Shown here: piece after piece, positions 14,401-29,400 of the stretch
How the letters are laid out: each line of letters begins with the position of its first letter
Numbering within the stretch: position 1 is the first letter of the stretch
Assembly (NCBI GenBank): GCA_944989445.1
Contig: CALYLW010001394.1
Location: 95,068 to 159,067, forward strand
DNA length: 64,000 nucleotides
Source: Ampullaceana balthica
Taxonomy: Eukaryota; Mollusca; Gastropoda; Lymnaeidae
Direction of reading: 5' to 3'
Notes under the pieces: model-generated
Seen by the model: the letters and a program-made list of their open reading frames with translations, nothing else
What the model was told of the DNA's origin: nothing
Databases searched by the model: none
Program-made: the position numbers and the translations under genes

Positions 14401-17400
14401 AGCAGGACTCATGATAGTTTGCAGGACTCATGATAGTTAGCAGGACTCATGATAGTTAGCAGGACTCATGATAGTTAGCAGGACTCATGATAGTTTGCAG
14501 GACTCATGATAGTTGGCAGGACTCATGATAGTTGGCAGGACTCATGATAGTTGGCAGGACTCATGATAGTTAGCAGGACTCATGATAGTTTGCAGGACTC
14601 ATGATAGTTGGCAGGACTCATGATAGTTGGCAGGACTCATGATTGTTGGCAGGACTCATGATAATTGGCAGGACTCATGATAGTTAGCAGCAGGACTCAT
14701 GAGAGTTAGCAGCAGGACTCATGATAGTTAGCAGGATTCATGATCTGAACCCTGATAATGGCATGCTAGACTTCCTGGGGATCCTAGTTGGCAGGACTCA
14801 TGATAGTTAGCAGGACTCATGATAGTTAGCAGGACTCATGACAGTTAGCAGGACTCGTTATAGTAAGCAGCAGGGGTCATGATAGTTAGCAGCAGGGCTC
14901 ATGATAGTTAGCAGGGCCCATGATAGTTGGCAGGGCTCATGATAGTTAGCAGGGCTCATGATAGTTGGCAGGGCTCATGATAGTTGGCAGGACTCATGAT
15001 AGTTGGCAGCAGGGCTCATGATAGTTGGCAGGACTCATGATAGTTAGCAGCAGGGCTCATGATAGTTGGCAGGACTCATGATATTTGGCAGGGCTCATGA
15101 TAGTTTGCAGGACTCATCATAGTTTGCAGGACTCATGATAGTTTGCAGGACTCATGATAGTTTGCAGGACGCATGATAGTTGGCAGGACTCATGATAATT
15201 AGCAGGACTCATGATAGTTAGCAGCAGGACTCATGATAGTTAGCAGCAGGACTCATGATAGTTAGCAGCAGGATTCATGATAGTTAGCAGGACTCATGAT
15301 AGTTGGCAGGACTCATGATAGTTGCCAGGACTCATGATAGTTGGCAGGACTCATGAAAGTTTGAAGGACCATGATAGTTTGCAGGACTCATGATAGTTTG
15401 CAGGACACATGATAGTTGGCAGGACTAATGATAGTCAGCAGCAGGACTCATGATAGTCAGCAGCAGGACTCATGATACTTAGCAGGACTCATGATAGTTT
15501 GCAGGACTCATGATAGTTTGCAGGACTCATGATAGTTTGCAGGACTCATGATAGTTGGCAGGACTCATGATAGTTGGCAGGACTCATGATAGTTGGCAGG
15601 ACTCATGATAGTTGGCAGGACTCTCGATAGTTTGCAGGACTCATGATAGTTAGCAGCAGGACTCACGATACTTAGCAGGACTCATGATAGTTTGCAGCAG
15701 GGGTCATGATAGTTAGCAGCATGGCTCATGATAGTTTGCAGGACTCATGATAGTTAGCAGCAGGACTTATGATACTTAGCAGGACTCATGATACTTAGCA
15801 GGACTCATGATAGTTAGCAGCAGGACTCATGATAGTTAGCAGCAGGGCTCATGATAGTTAGCAGCAGGGCTCATGATAGTTAGCAGCAGGGCTCATGATA
15901 GTTTGCAGGACTCATGATAGTTAGCAGCAGGACTTATGATACTTAGCAGGACTCATGATACTTAGCAGGACTCATGATGTTCGTTCGTCCGTCGATACGA
16001 CGAGGACCACTCTAGTCATCCGAGGGTATGGGATGGATGACAAAAGTGACTTGCGCGGTGACTTGGATTTAAGTGAGAAGGAGTTGCGCAGTTCGTCGAT
16101 CTAACTCTCTCGCCCGAGGTCATCTTATCCAGCGGCAGGACTAAGTCGAGACGGCTGGTGATGGAGACGGGTGCAGTGGATGGCCATGACGTCCTGTGTG
16201 TCTTGTCATGCCCTTAGCGTTCCACAACGCTTTGCTGAGATTCGCCTTTTTGACCGTTGACCAACTAGTGGTTCCTCCGCTCTGTCCACCGAATCCAGTC
16301 TTCACGTGCATAGATAGACATATCTAGATCACCGAGGGTTTGAGACCCGTCGGCTACCCTCACCAGGTTTAGCCAGCCATTCAAAGCCGTTGCCCGAGGT
16401 GTGGCCACTGCGCACGTTGCAGTTTCTATGAGCCACTGGTGATAGCTGTGAGACAACTTCCGGATTAATATTAATAGTATTAACAGCCACAAAATGACAA
16501 TTCCAAGTAAAATACAACCAGAAGAGCATAGAGGGAATTCAATTTGAAGATCAGTTCCTTCATATCTTTAATTTTCCTCAATTTACATTTGTATGTTGTA
16601 TATTTCTCAAGCTCTTGATTATTTTTGTCTTTTAATGACAGCAGAGAAATTTAGGTTCCGCCATTTTGAACAACCGGAAGTCATATCGGACTCATGATAG
16701 TTAGCAGCAGGACTCATGATAGTTAGCAGCAGGGCTCATGATAGTTAGCAGCAGGGCTCATGATAGTTAACAGCAGGGCTCATGATAGTTAGCAACAGGG
16801 CTCATGATAGTTAGCAGCAGGGCTCATGATAGTTAGAAGCAGGGCTCATGATAGTTAGCAGCAGGGCTCATGATAGTTAGCGGGACTCATGATAGTTAGC
16901 CGGACTCATGATAGTTAACAGCAGGGGTCATGATAGTTAGCAGCAGGGCTCATGATAGTTAGCAGGGCTCATGATAGTTGGCATGGCTCATGATAGTTAG
17001 CAGGACTCATGATAGTTGGCAGGAATCATGATAGTTAGCTGCAGGACTCATGATAGTTAGCAGCAGGGCTCGTGATCGTTGGCAGGGCTCATGATAGTTG
17101 GCAGGGCTCATGATAGTTGGCAGGGCTCATGATAGTTTGCAGGGCTCATGATAGTTTGCAGGGCTCATGATAGTTAGCAGGACTCATGATATTTAGCAGG
17201 ACTGATGATAGTTGACAGGACTCATGATAGTTAGCAGGACTCATGATAGGCAGCATGACTCATGATACTTAGCAGCAGGGCTCATGATAGTTGGCAGGCC
17301 TCATGATAGTTTGCAGCATGACTCATGATAGTTTGCAGCAGGACTCATGATAGTTAGCAGCAAGACTCATGATAGTTAGCAGCAAGACTCATGATTGTTA

Positions 17401-20400
17401 GCAAGATTCATGATCTGAACCCTGGTAAGCGCATGCTAGACTTCCTGGGGATTCTAGTTTTTGAATTGCTTCTTATTTGGTCAGGTGTTGAAACCCTTCA
17501 GTGCTGTGGGTCTTTAATCAGGCCATGATGACAATGTAATTGTAATGGTGACTTTATTGCTGTATTAAAAGCTGCTTAACTCACATTATCCCAAGAAAAT
17601 CCTGTCTACCATGTATTTTATCTCTGTGGAGTGCCCCTTGATATCATGGTGTGTCTACCGTGTATTTTATCACTATGGAGTACCCGTTTGATATCATGGT
17701 GTGTTTACCGTGTATTTTATCACTATGGAGTGCCCCTGGATATCATGGTGTGTCTACCATGTATTTTATCACTATGGAGTGCCCGTTTGATATCATGGTG
17801 TGTCTACCGTGTATTTTATCACTATGGAGTGCCCCTTGATATCTTGGTGTGTCTACCGTGTATTTTATCACTATGGAGTGCCCCTTGATATGGTGTGTCT
17901 ACCGTGTATTTTATCACTATGGAGTGCCCCTTGATATCTTGGTGTGTCTACCGTGTATTTTATCACTATGGAGTGCCCGTTTGATATCATGGTGTGTCTA
18001 CCGTGTATTTTATCACTATGGAGTGCCCGTTTGATATCATGGTCTGTCTACCGTGTATTTTATCACTATGGAGTGCCCCTTGATATCATGGTGTGTCTAC
18101 CGTGTATTTTATCACTATGGAGTGCCCGTTTGATATCATGGTGTGTCTACCCTGTATTTTATCACTATGGAGTGCTCCTTGATATCATTGTGTGTCTACC
18201 ATGTATTTTATCACTGTGGAGTGCTCCTTGATATCATGGTGTGTCTACCATGTATTTTATCACTGTGGAGTGCTCCTTGATATCATTGTGTGTCTACCAT
18301 GTATTTTATCACTATGGAGTGCCCGTTTGATATCATGGTGTGTCTACCGTGTATTTTATCACTATGGAGTGCTCCTTGATATCATGGTGTGTCTACCATG
18401 TATTTTATCACTGTGGAGTGCCCCTTGATATCATGGTGTGTCTACCATGTATTTTATCACTGTGGAGTGCTCCTTGATATCATGGTGTGTCTACCATGTA
18501 TTTTATCACTGTGGAGTGCCCCTTGATATCATGGTGTGTCTACCGTGTATTTTATCACTGTGGAGTGCCCGTTTGATATCATGGTGTGTCTACCCTGTAT
18601 TTTATCACTATGGAGTGCTCCTTGATATCATTGTGTGTCTACCATGTATTTTATCACTGTGGAGTGCTCCTTGATATCATGGTGTGTCTACCATGTATTT
18701 TATCACTGTGGAGTGCCCCTTGATATCATGGTGTGTCTACCCTGTATTTTATCACTATGGAGTGCTCCTTGATATCATTGTGTGTCTACCATGTATTTTA
18801 TCACTATGGAGTGCCCGTTTGATATCATGGTGTGTCTACCGTGTATTTTATCACTATGGAGTGCTCCTTGATATCATGGTGTGTCTACCATGTATTTTAT
18901 CACTGTGGAGTGCCCCTTGATATCATGGTGTGTCTACCATGTATTTTATCACTGTGGAGTGCTCCTTGATATCATGGTGTGTCTACCATGTATTTTATCA
19001 CTGTGGAGTGCTCCTTGATATCATTGTGTGTCTACCATGTATTTTATCACTGTGGAGTGCTCCTTGATATCATTGTGTGTCTACCATGTATTTTATCACT
19101 GTGGAGTGCTCCTTGATATCATGGTGTGTCTACCATGTATTTTATCACTGTGGAGTGCTCCTTGATATCATGGTGTGTCTACCATGTATTTTATCACTGT
19201 GGAGTGCTCCTTGATATCATGGTGTGTCTACCATGTATTTTATCACTGTGGAGTGCCCCTTGATATCATTCTGTGTCTCATTTCATGATGCAACCATTAA
19301 GTGGAAGCTTTTGCTTTTAAATACATTAACTTTAACCATAAGTTCTTGCCTTAGATGATGTTGTTAGAAGATCTGGTTAATGATGTAGTTTTTTTATGTG
19401 GTTGATGATGTACTTAGATGATGTGGTTGATGATGTACTTAGATGATGTGGTTGATGATGTGGCCAGATGATGTGGTTGGTGATGTAGTTAGGTGATGTG
19501 GTTGATGATGTACTTAGATGATGTGGTTGATGATGTACTTAGATGATGTGGTTGATGATGTTCTTAGATGATGTGGTTGATGATGTTCTTAGATGATGTG
19601 GTTGATGATGTACTTAGATGATGTGGTTGATGATGTACTTAGATGATGTGGTTGATGATGTACTTAGATGATGTGGTTGATGATGTACTTAGATGATGTG
19701 GTTGATGATGTACTTAGATGATGTGGTTGATGATGTACTTAGATGATGTGATTGATGATGTAGCCAGATGATGTGGTTGGTGATGTAGTTAGGTGATGTG
19801 GTTGATGATGTTCTTAGATGATGTGGTTGATGATGTACTTAGATGATGTGGTTGATGATGTTCTTAGATGATGTGGTTGATGATGTACTTAGATGATGTG
19901 GTTGATGATGTGGTTGGTGATGTAGTTAGGTGATGTGGTTGATGATGTTCTTAGATGATGTGGTTGATGATGTGGTTGATGATGTGGCCAGATGATGTGG
20001 TTGGTGATGTAGTTAGGTGATGTGGTTGATGATGTTCTTAGATGATGTGGTTGATGATGTGGTTGATGATGTGGCCAGATGATGTGGTTGGTGATGTAGT
20101 TAGGTGATGTGGTTGATGATGTTCTTAGATGATGTGGTTGATGATGTGGTTGATGATGTGGCCAGATGATGTGGTTGGTGATGTAGTTAGGTGATGTGGT
20201 TGATGATGTTCTTAGATGATGTGGTTGATGATGTGGTTGATGATGTGGCCAGATGATGTGGTTGATGATGTTCTTAGATGATGTGGTTGATGATGTGGCC
20301 AGATGATGTGGTTGGTGATGTAGTTAGGTGATGTGGTTGATGATGTTCTTAGATGATGTGGTTGATGATGTGGTTGATGATGTGGCCAGATGATGTGGTT

Positions 20401-23400
20401 GATGATGTGGTCAGATGATGTGGTTGATGATGTGGCCAGATGATGTGGCCAGATGATGTGGTTGATGATGTGGTTGATGATGTGGCCAGATGATGTGGTT
20501 GATGATGTGGCCAGATGATGTGGTTGATGATGTGGTTGATGATGTGGCCAGATGATGTGGTTGATGATGTGGCCAGATGATGTGGTTGATGATGTGGTTG
20601 ATGATGTGGCCAGATGATGTGGTTGATGATGTGGCCAGATGATGTGGTTGATGATGTGGTTGATGATGTGGACAGATGATGTGGTTGATGATGTGGCCAG
20701 ATGATGTGGTTGATGATGTGGCCAGATGATGTGGTTGATGATGTGGCCAGATGATGTGGTTGATGATGTGGCCAGATGATGTGGTTGATGATGTGGACAG
20801 ATGATGTGGTTGATGATGTGGACAGATGATGTGGTTGATGATGTGGCCAGATGATGTGGTTGATGATGTGGCCAGATGATGTGGTTGATGATGTGGTTGA
20901 TGATGCGGATGATGTGGCCTCCCAGGTTCGCTCTCTATGTTCCCAGCCTAGTAACACCACCAAAAACACAGATATTGTTTGACTTAAGAGTAATCAGTCA
21001 TTTTGTCAGCTTTTGAAGACTTCAATTTAAACAAATGCAATGTTTGGAAAAATGGAGAAATTTAGCAGTTATAGTAGTGGTAGGGAGAGCTAAAAGAGGT
21101 TGAGGACCACTCAAATTTAGAAATATCAAATATCCTAATTTTTATATACTACACATTCAAAGCATTTTATCTGTGGCTTTAAGTGAAGAGTGCATCAATC
21201 AATATCAAATTTTATTTCTGCCTTCTTTATGACATTTTAATATATTCTGACTAACATCAGTAACAATCTCTCAAGACTGAAGTCTGAGAAAGTCTGTCTG
21301 CCAAGGCTGCTGAGTCTGAGAAAGTCTTCTGCCAGGGCTGCTGAGTCTGAGAAAGTCTTCTGCCAGGGCTGCTGAGTCTGAGAAAGTCTGTCTGCCAGGA
21401 CTGCTGAGTCTGAGAAAGTCTGTCTTCCAGGGCTGCTGAGTCTGAGAAAGTTTGTCTGCCAGGACTGCTGAATGTGAGAAAGTCTGTCTGCCAGGACTGC
21501 TGAGTCTGAGAAAGTCTGTGTGCCAGAGGTGCTGATTCTGAGAAAGTCTGTCTGCCAGGGCTGCTGAGTCTGAGAAAGTCTGTCTGCCAGGGCTGCTGAG
21601 TCTGAGAAAGTCTGTCTGGATGGGCTGTTAAGTCTGATATTTAACTTCATGGAAACTGTGGTGACCCTTAAATACTGTGACCTGTAATGGGTGTCACATG
21701 CCTGACTTTAATGACCTGTGACTGTAATGGCTACCTAATTTTCTTTGAGCATGAGACAAACCTGCTGTTAAAAATGTCACATTTTTGTGTCACTTGTTTG
21801 AATTGAAGGTCAATATTGTCCCCTGGAAGTTTGAGGCATGTTGACAAACTCAACCTAGGAGCCTGACGTGTCATTGCATGTCAGCTAGCTGTCCTCAAAC
21901 GTAAAGGGTCTTTTTGCTTTTGTAACTGTTCTTTTCTTCACATATAATTGTTTGTTCACCTGTTGCCTTTTGGTGTTCACTGCAGAGAAAGAAGCGGAAG
22001 GAGCCCGTAAGTTTTCTGAAGTTAACTTGTTGAGACAAACAAATTTATTTTTATTTCTTTTATTTGTTTTGACTACCACCTTCACCATATTAGTTACTGA
22101 CGCAGCTCTTTGCAATCTTGGGCTCACAAGGGTTCTAACATCATTTTCTAAAGGACATTGGTAATTTTTAAAGGTTTTACCCACACCTCTGTCCAAGAAG
22201 TGAACTATTTTTAAAGTATTTAACTCTTTAGTTAACATTTGTTTACAAAAATTATAATTTTTTAATTACTTTTTTTAAAAATTGATATTGTAACAGATAC
22301 CCTTTTTTATGTCTTTTCATTACTAAGTGGAATAATTTTTGTTTCATTGCTTCCTTTTAAAAGCCCTTTCCTCAATATGCTCTCAAGATATCAACAAATC
22401 ATTTCTATCAGTTTAGCTGTTTATAACAGTTTTATAAATTCATAAGCCCTCCTCAAAAGTTGTGTGCTCCTCACACATTAAAAGTGTCCCGCCTACAAGT
22501 TGAGTGTTCCTCCCATAGTTTAGTTCCCATCCCACAAATTTAGGTGATCTCCCACAGGTTTTGTGACCCTCCATAGTCCAGTCCCCTTGCCAAACGTTTA
22601 GTGCCCTGCTGACAGTTTTTTCATGTCCTGCCCACAAGTGTTGCGAAGGGCTGTTCAGATGGCAGCTACTGTTCACTAAAAGCCTTGTAACTCTGTATTG
22701 ACCAACATTGTTTGCCTCAGGGCATACCCTCCTACAGCTGTGGTTGGAATGCCCCAGGGCATACCCTCCTACAGCTGTGGTTGGAATGCCCCAGGGCATA
22801 CCCTCCTACAACTGTGGTTGGAATGCCTCAGGGCATACCCTCCTACAGCTGTGGTTGGAATGCCTTAGGGCATACCCTCCTACAGCTGTGGTTTGACTAC
22901 CTCAGGGCATACCCTCCTACAGCTGTGGTTTGACTACCTCAGGGCATACCCTCCTACAGCTGTGGTTTGACTGCCTCGGGGCATACCCTCCTACAGCTGT
23001 GGTTTGACTGCCTCGGGGCATAACCTCATACAGCGGTGGTTTGATTACCTCAGGGCATATCCTCCTACTGCTGTGGTTTGACTACCTCAGGGCATACCCT
23101 CCTACAGCTGTGGTTTGACTGCCTCGGGGCATAACCTCATACAGCGGTGGTTTGATTACCTCAGGGCATATCCTCCTACTGCTGTGGTTTGACTACTTCA
23201 GGGCATACCCTCCTACAGCTGTGGTTTGACTACCTTAAGGCATATCCTCCTACAGCTGTGGTTTGACTACCTTAAGGCATATCCTCCTACAGCTGTGGTT
23301 TGACTACCTTAAGGCATACCCTCCTACAGCTGTGGTTTGACTACCTTAAGGCATATCCTCCTACAGCTGTGGTTTGACTACCTTAAGGCATATCGTCCTA

Positions 23401-26400
23401 CAGCTGTGGTTTGACTTCCTCAGGGCATACCCTCCTGCAGCTGTCGTATTAATTGGGCAACTCAAAGCTTTCATACCATTCTGTATGAACAATTTAAAAA
23501 CCTGTTTATGCTTTGATTTAAATTAGTGTTTTCTAAAAATACTATTGTTAAAGCTTCCTGTTTGCATAACACTCTAGGTATGCCCTAAGACTCTGTGTAT
23601 GCCCTAGCACTCTGGGTGAGCCCTAGCACTTTGGATATGCCATAGCATTCTGGATATGTCATAGTGTTCTGGGTATTCCCTAGCATGCTGGATATGCCCT
23701 AGCATGCTGGGTATGCCATATCTCTCTGGATCGGCCCTGGCACTCTGGGTATGCTCTAGCATTCTGGGTATGCCCTAGCATTCTGGGTATGCTCTAGCAT
23801 TCTGGGTATGCTCTAGCATTCTGGGTATGCCCTAGCATTCTGGGTATGCTCTAGCATTCTGGGTATGCTCTAGCATTCTGGGTATGCCCTAGCATTCTGG
23901 GTATGCTCTAGCATTCTGGGTATGCTCTAGCATTCTGGGTATGCCCTATCACTCTGGGTATGCCCTATCACTCTGGGTATGCCCTATCACTCTGGGTATG
24001 CTCTAGCATTCTGGGTACGCCCTGATTATTAGATCTCTGTAGTTAGAACTTCCGTCTCGCACTCTTGACTTGGCTTAACCAGCTGACTTCTGTTTCACCT
24101 GGACTTCCAATACATGAACTATTTGTAAGGCAGCGTCGTTTGTTTTTGATGTGGTCAGTTAAAGTGTTTGATGGTCAAGGAATGGTAATAGAATACTTGT
24201 AAACAACACAAGGCATGCTGTGACTGGATGCCCTGTGGAATGCTTTGGTAATTCTCTTACCCCAATTAGCAATGGTCAACTGTTGATATTCTAAGAGATG
24301 GAAAAAATGGGGAGAAATATTTAGCATTGGTCAGGTGACGACTACACGTTTCGGCGATGGTGATAAATGGGCTCTTTATAGGTTGGGTGGGAAGGGGGGG
24401 GGTGAGCATGACATCTGCTCTCTTTTTTTCAAAAATATTCTGAGAAGTAAAATGTGCGTATGATTTAAATTGATTATGTGTAACAATGCTGATATTGGGG
24501 TACTATTTCTTTAAAAAAGAACACCTCTGGCTTGTGTCCTGCTGTAAATGTGTTGGAGGTCCTTGTGTAAGCAGGTCACCACTGACCACACCTGTACTTT
24601 AGCCCCATGTATTTGTATTTATTCCTGTGTTGGAGCTCCTTTTATTTGGTATACATCTATGCCTGTATTCTGCCAAGAAACCGGCGTGTATTATCATACA
24701 TGTATTGGTTACCCTGGTGCACACCATGCGTGTGTTTGGTGCCGTGTATTATCTTACATTTATTGGTTACCCTAGTGCACACCATGCTTGTGTTTGGAGC
24801 CATGTATTTGTAGCTCTTCTTGTTTATTTCATCATAGCAGCTTCATTAGTATTCCAATATTCTTCTGTACTGTCTGAAACGTCCTTGACACTTTGGGTTT
24901 GAGGCTAATGCTCCAGCATACGTATTTGACACCTTGGGTTTGAGGCCAATGCTCCAACATACGTCCTTGACACCTTGGGTTTGAGGCTAATGCTCCAACA
25001 AACGTCCTTGACACTTTGGGTTTGAGGCTAATGCTCCAAGAATCTCTAACCTAGTTGTGCTTCTGTTCTTATAATAGAATTATTTTATTACATATCCCCC
25101 TGTCCATAAATATCATTTCTATCCCAGCAATCAGCATGGCCCTAGAAATGTTATTTAGGGTTTGCGATCTCCTATATTCTCCCTCCCCCACTAGGGGTGT
25201 TTTGCGTTTTCCCCATTGCCGAAAGATCTGGGGGAAAATGAGTCAACTTTTAAAACTACTTCCGTGAGTTCTTTAGGGTAGTAATTCTCAAGGGAACCCT
25301 CATCTTGGGACTCTGTCTGCTAATTTAGAATGAAACAACTAAAACTTCATCATCTGGGATTTGTATCTTATACATTTTTGTAACTAATGATTTTTAACCT
25401 CTCTGCCCCTTACCCTTTTTTGTTCTTACTTGTTTTTTCCAGTAACTTTTTAATATGCAAAAATAAAAACAATTATGTTACATCATTTTAAAAAAGGGGA
25501 TAAAAAACATTGTTTAGCTACATCACCTTCTCCGGTTGTTGCTAAATCTCCCAAGGCATTCATGCTATACTAAATCTCCCAAGACATTCATGCTGTACTA
25601 AATCTCCCAAGACATTCATGCTGTACTAAATCTCCCAAGACATTCATGCTGTACTAAATCTCCCAAGGCATTCATTGGTCATGATGATTCTTAGCAACAT
25701 TTCCTAACCACTGAGGATAAAGAATTTAGACATTTTTGTCTTATTTCCCCCTTCTATAAACAGCCATCATTGAAAAAATGTCTCTGTGGTTTAGAAAAAC
25801 GATGTTGAAATCAATAAATATACTTTTGATAACTAAATATCACTTTGACTTTTGATAACTAAATATCACTTTGACTTTTGATAACTAAATATCACTTTGA
25901 CTTTTGATAACTAAATATCACTTTGATTTTGATGGCAAATGAGGTCAAGGACTTTTTAACATGACCATAAGTCACTTTAAACTTCAACTCAATAGCAAAA
26001 GTAATTTTTTTGTTTGCAGGCAACACTCATGTGTCCTAAAATGCCATACTTTGATTTTAGTGGGTGTGTCATTTCATACCGTGTCAGATGACACAGTCTA
26101 GATAAACACACTGTTTTTACATTTGTTTTTGTTGCTTTGTGGGGCCTGGGTGAGTGGGAATGTGGTAAGTATCAAACTTTATGGGTGTTTCCTCCCAAAA
26201 AAGGTGAACTTAGACTTCTATAAAGAGGACATGAGTTTAAATTTTTTTAAAATGAGTATGGATTATGTAGGAATATCAATACTTGACAAATGAAGATGAT
26301 TTATTATCTCATGAGTAGAGCTCAAGTACTCATTTATAATTATGAACTTTGATGGCTAAATTGATTTGTAAAGGAAAACAAAGTCAACAAAAAAAGTTAA

Positions 26401-29400
26401 CAACACCAAGCCTATAATATAAACACATCTCTCTGTTAACAAGCCTATAATATAAACACATCTCTCTGTTAACAAGCCTATAATATAAACACATCTCTCT
26501 GTTAACAAGCCTATAATATAAACACATCTATCTGTTAACAAGCCTATAATATAAACACATCTCTCTGTTAACAAGCCTATAATATAAACACATCTCTCTG
26601 TTAACAAGCCTATAATATAAACACATCTCTCTGTTAACAAGCCTATAATATAAACACATCTCTCTGTTAACAAGCCTATAATATAAACACATCTCTGTTA
26701 ACAAGCCTATAATATAAACACATCTCTCTGTTAACAAGCCTATAATATAAACACATCTCTCTGTTAACAAGCCTATAATATAAACACATCTCTCTGTTAA
26801 CAAGCCTATAATATAAACACATCTCTCTGTTCAAGTTATAATATACCAAACAGCGAATGTGCACAATGGTTTTATTAAAACACTCAGCATTTGACCTTGT
26901 TCCTAAAAATAACAAGTTTTAGCCACCTCAATATAAAATGATGTTTGACCCATAGCCTCACTGTGAAACACTGCCCTACAACGATACAAAGATAAGTTAT
27001 TGCCAATCAAATACTTCTAGCTGCCATGAATAAGCATGGCTTCAAAGACATTAATAACTATGAGGGGAAATCACTGCATACAACTGAATTCATCAACTTT
27101 ATTAGTTTTAGGAGTAGTCTTGGTGTATTTTTACTGACAATTAATGGAATTTTGTTTTCTTTTTTTCTGGCAAATCAAGTTAATTACACTTTGAATTATT
27201 CAATTGAAGTAGGGGAAAATCTGGCCTGTGAGTAATTTCATTTTGTTTACCCTTGCACTCCAAGCTGCATTCGGCTAAAGTTTACAGGGTCACTTCAATA
27301 TGTATGTTTGCAGCATGAGACGAGGCACATATTGTATGATGTTGATCAGCTTAAATCTTAAAGTTGTAAATGTGAAATATTTTAATTTTAACTCTCACAA
27401 GTTTAAAAAAACAATATTTTTTTTTATCTAGGAACATTTGTTGGTTTGTTGATGCTGTGGTTACAAACAAAAATCTGTGAATAAAACCAATGTCAAACCT
27501 CTTCAGTCCATTCAATTCTCATTGAACACATGTTTTATCCAGACTTCAAGACATAGTAAATATGAAACACCATTCTACTGCCTGATTTGGTTTTGAAATA
27601 ATCGCAACCTACCAAAAATGACAAATTTTAGTGTGACATGATATTTTTTTGTGCTGTCCGCCGGGTCGCCCTACCCTACCGTACCAAAATAAAGCCTTTA
27701 AAATCGGATCATGTTAAAAAATATATTCTTACCGCCATGTTGCAGAGAAAATGTCAGACCAATAAACAAAATATCGAGAAGCTGTTGCTTGGACTTAAAT
27801 TACTTTTGCTTTGAGTGCAATATACCATAATACCAGTGCTAGCCAGGGCTTAACAACCTGCCTTGAAAAATTAAATTCCTTATGCATCTGCCATCAAAAA
27901 TAAATGATCATAAACTGTATTTAAACACTGTATTTAAACACTCACCAAACACATGGCATGTTTCCTGTCATAACAAAGTTACCGACCAAATATTTTTAAC
28001 AAAATATTTATTTTCTGTTTACTTTTTGTTCAAATTAGGGCTGCGGAAATTATCGATTAATTTGTCCATTAACCGTTAAAATTTTATCGATTAAATATCG
28101 ATTAAAATAATTTTAATCTTTTAATCGATAAAAATGCGATTAAAATTTAAGAAAATATTTATAACATTTTTTAAAAATTTTAGTAATTAATAATAATTTA
28201 TATACATTTTTTTACGTACAAACATCTCCCACGTAATATTAAAATATATTTTATTAATTTATGTGTACCAGCAGAAACTAAAAAAAAATTGTGGACAGAC
28301 AGGAACTAAAGCAAGTTAATAAAAACGTGGTAAAATATCTGACAACATCAGTGTAGGGAAACAGGGGAAATAACTCAATAAATTTTTTTTTAAAAGTCAA
28401 TTACCTGTTTTTGTTACTTCCCTTGAGTTGTTCAGTTTGATGACGTCATAAATTTCTATTTTTGCCTTTAATCGAAATTATCGATTAATTAATCGATAAT
28501 TTTTCAAAAGTTAACGACTAAATTTAAATTAATTGATAACAGCCCTAGTTCAAATGTATTTTCTCTGTTTAAGTTCTAATCATTTAAAAACTGTCTCAAT
28601 GTCTAACCCCACTCGTCACCCTAAATAACAATATTTATTTTCATTGTTTACTTTATTTTAAAATGTATTTTCTTTAATGTTCTGATAATCTAAAAAGTGT
28701 TCAGTTCATATCCTCAACCTTGAATAACAATATACTGAGGACTCAGTGTTAACATGTTATTGTTCTTTGAGACTCATGAGTTTAGAAAGATTTCATCCAG
28801 GGTTGTACGTCTTGGGAATGTTAGACTTGACAGCAGGTTCATTCCATCATCATGCTAACACGGTCAACCACTCCAACCATCGCTCTTGGGTTGTTAAGGG
28901 ATTTTCCCCACCAACAAATTCTCTGATATGGAGTTGATTGAATTTACTTACAAACAATAAGAATACAAAAGTACATCACAATTCTCTCAGATATTCTCAA
29001 GATCATTGTTCATTAGCCACAGGATAGACCAAGGTTTCAGAAGACAAAGGGAGGTAAAAACCTTTGAGACATAATCATGATATCAGCTCATTTTATGGCA
29101 CTTTTAGGCAACAGGAAATAGTCCAGACTTTACTTTTCTTTTATTAAACATTTCAATACTATAATGTTTAAATCCATGTGTTCTTATGGGGATTTTTGGG
29201 GGCAGTTTTTAATAAATGATTGATAGTTAAAACAAAAACTAAATTTTTTCAACAAATGATTTGAAATTCTGAAGAAAAAATTTGAAGAGTTTATTTTATG
29301 AGGTGGTGTGGTGATGTTTAGTACAACAGGGTAGATAGAAAAAAAACCTTATCAAAACTAGGCAGCGTTTTCATTTTTCTTTTCTACATGAATATAAGTA

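Noticed and set aside
16265..16529. Minus-strand frames with [17 protein letters not shown]
   Set aside because: Part of the short retroelement at 15979-16687; too short and broken to be an independent gene.
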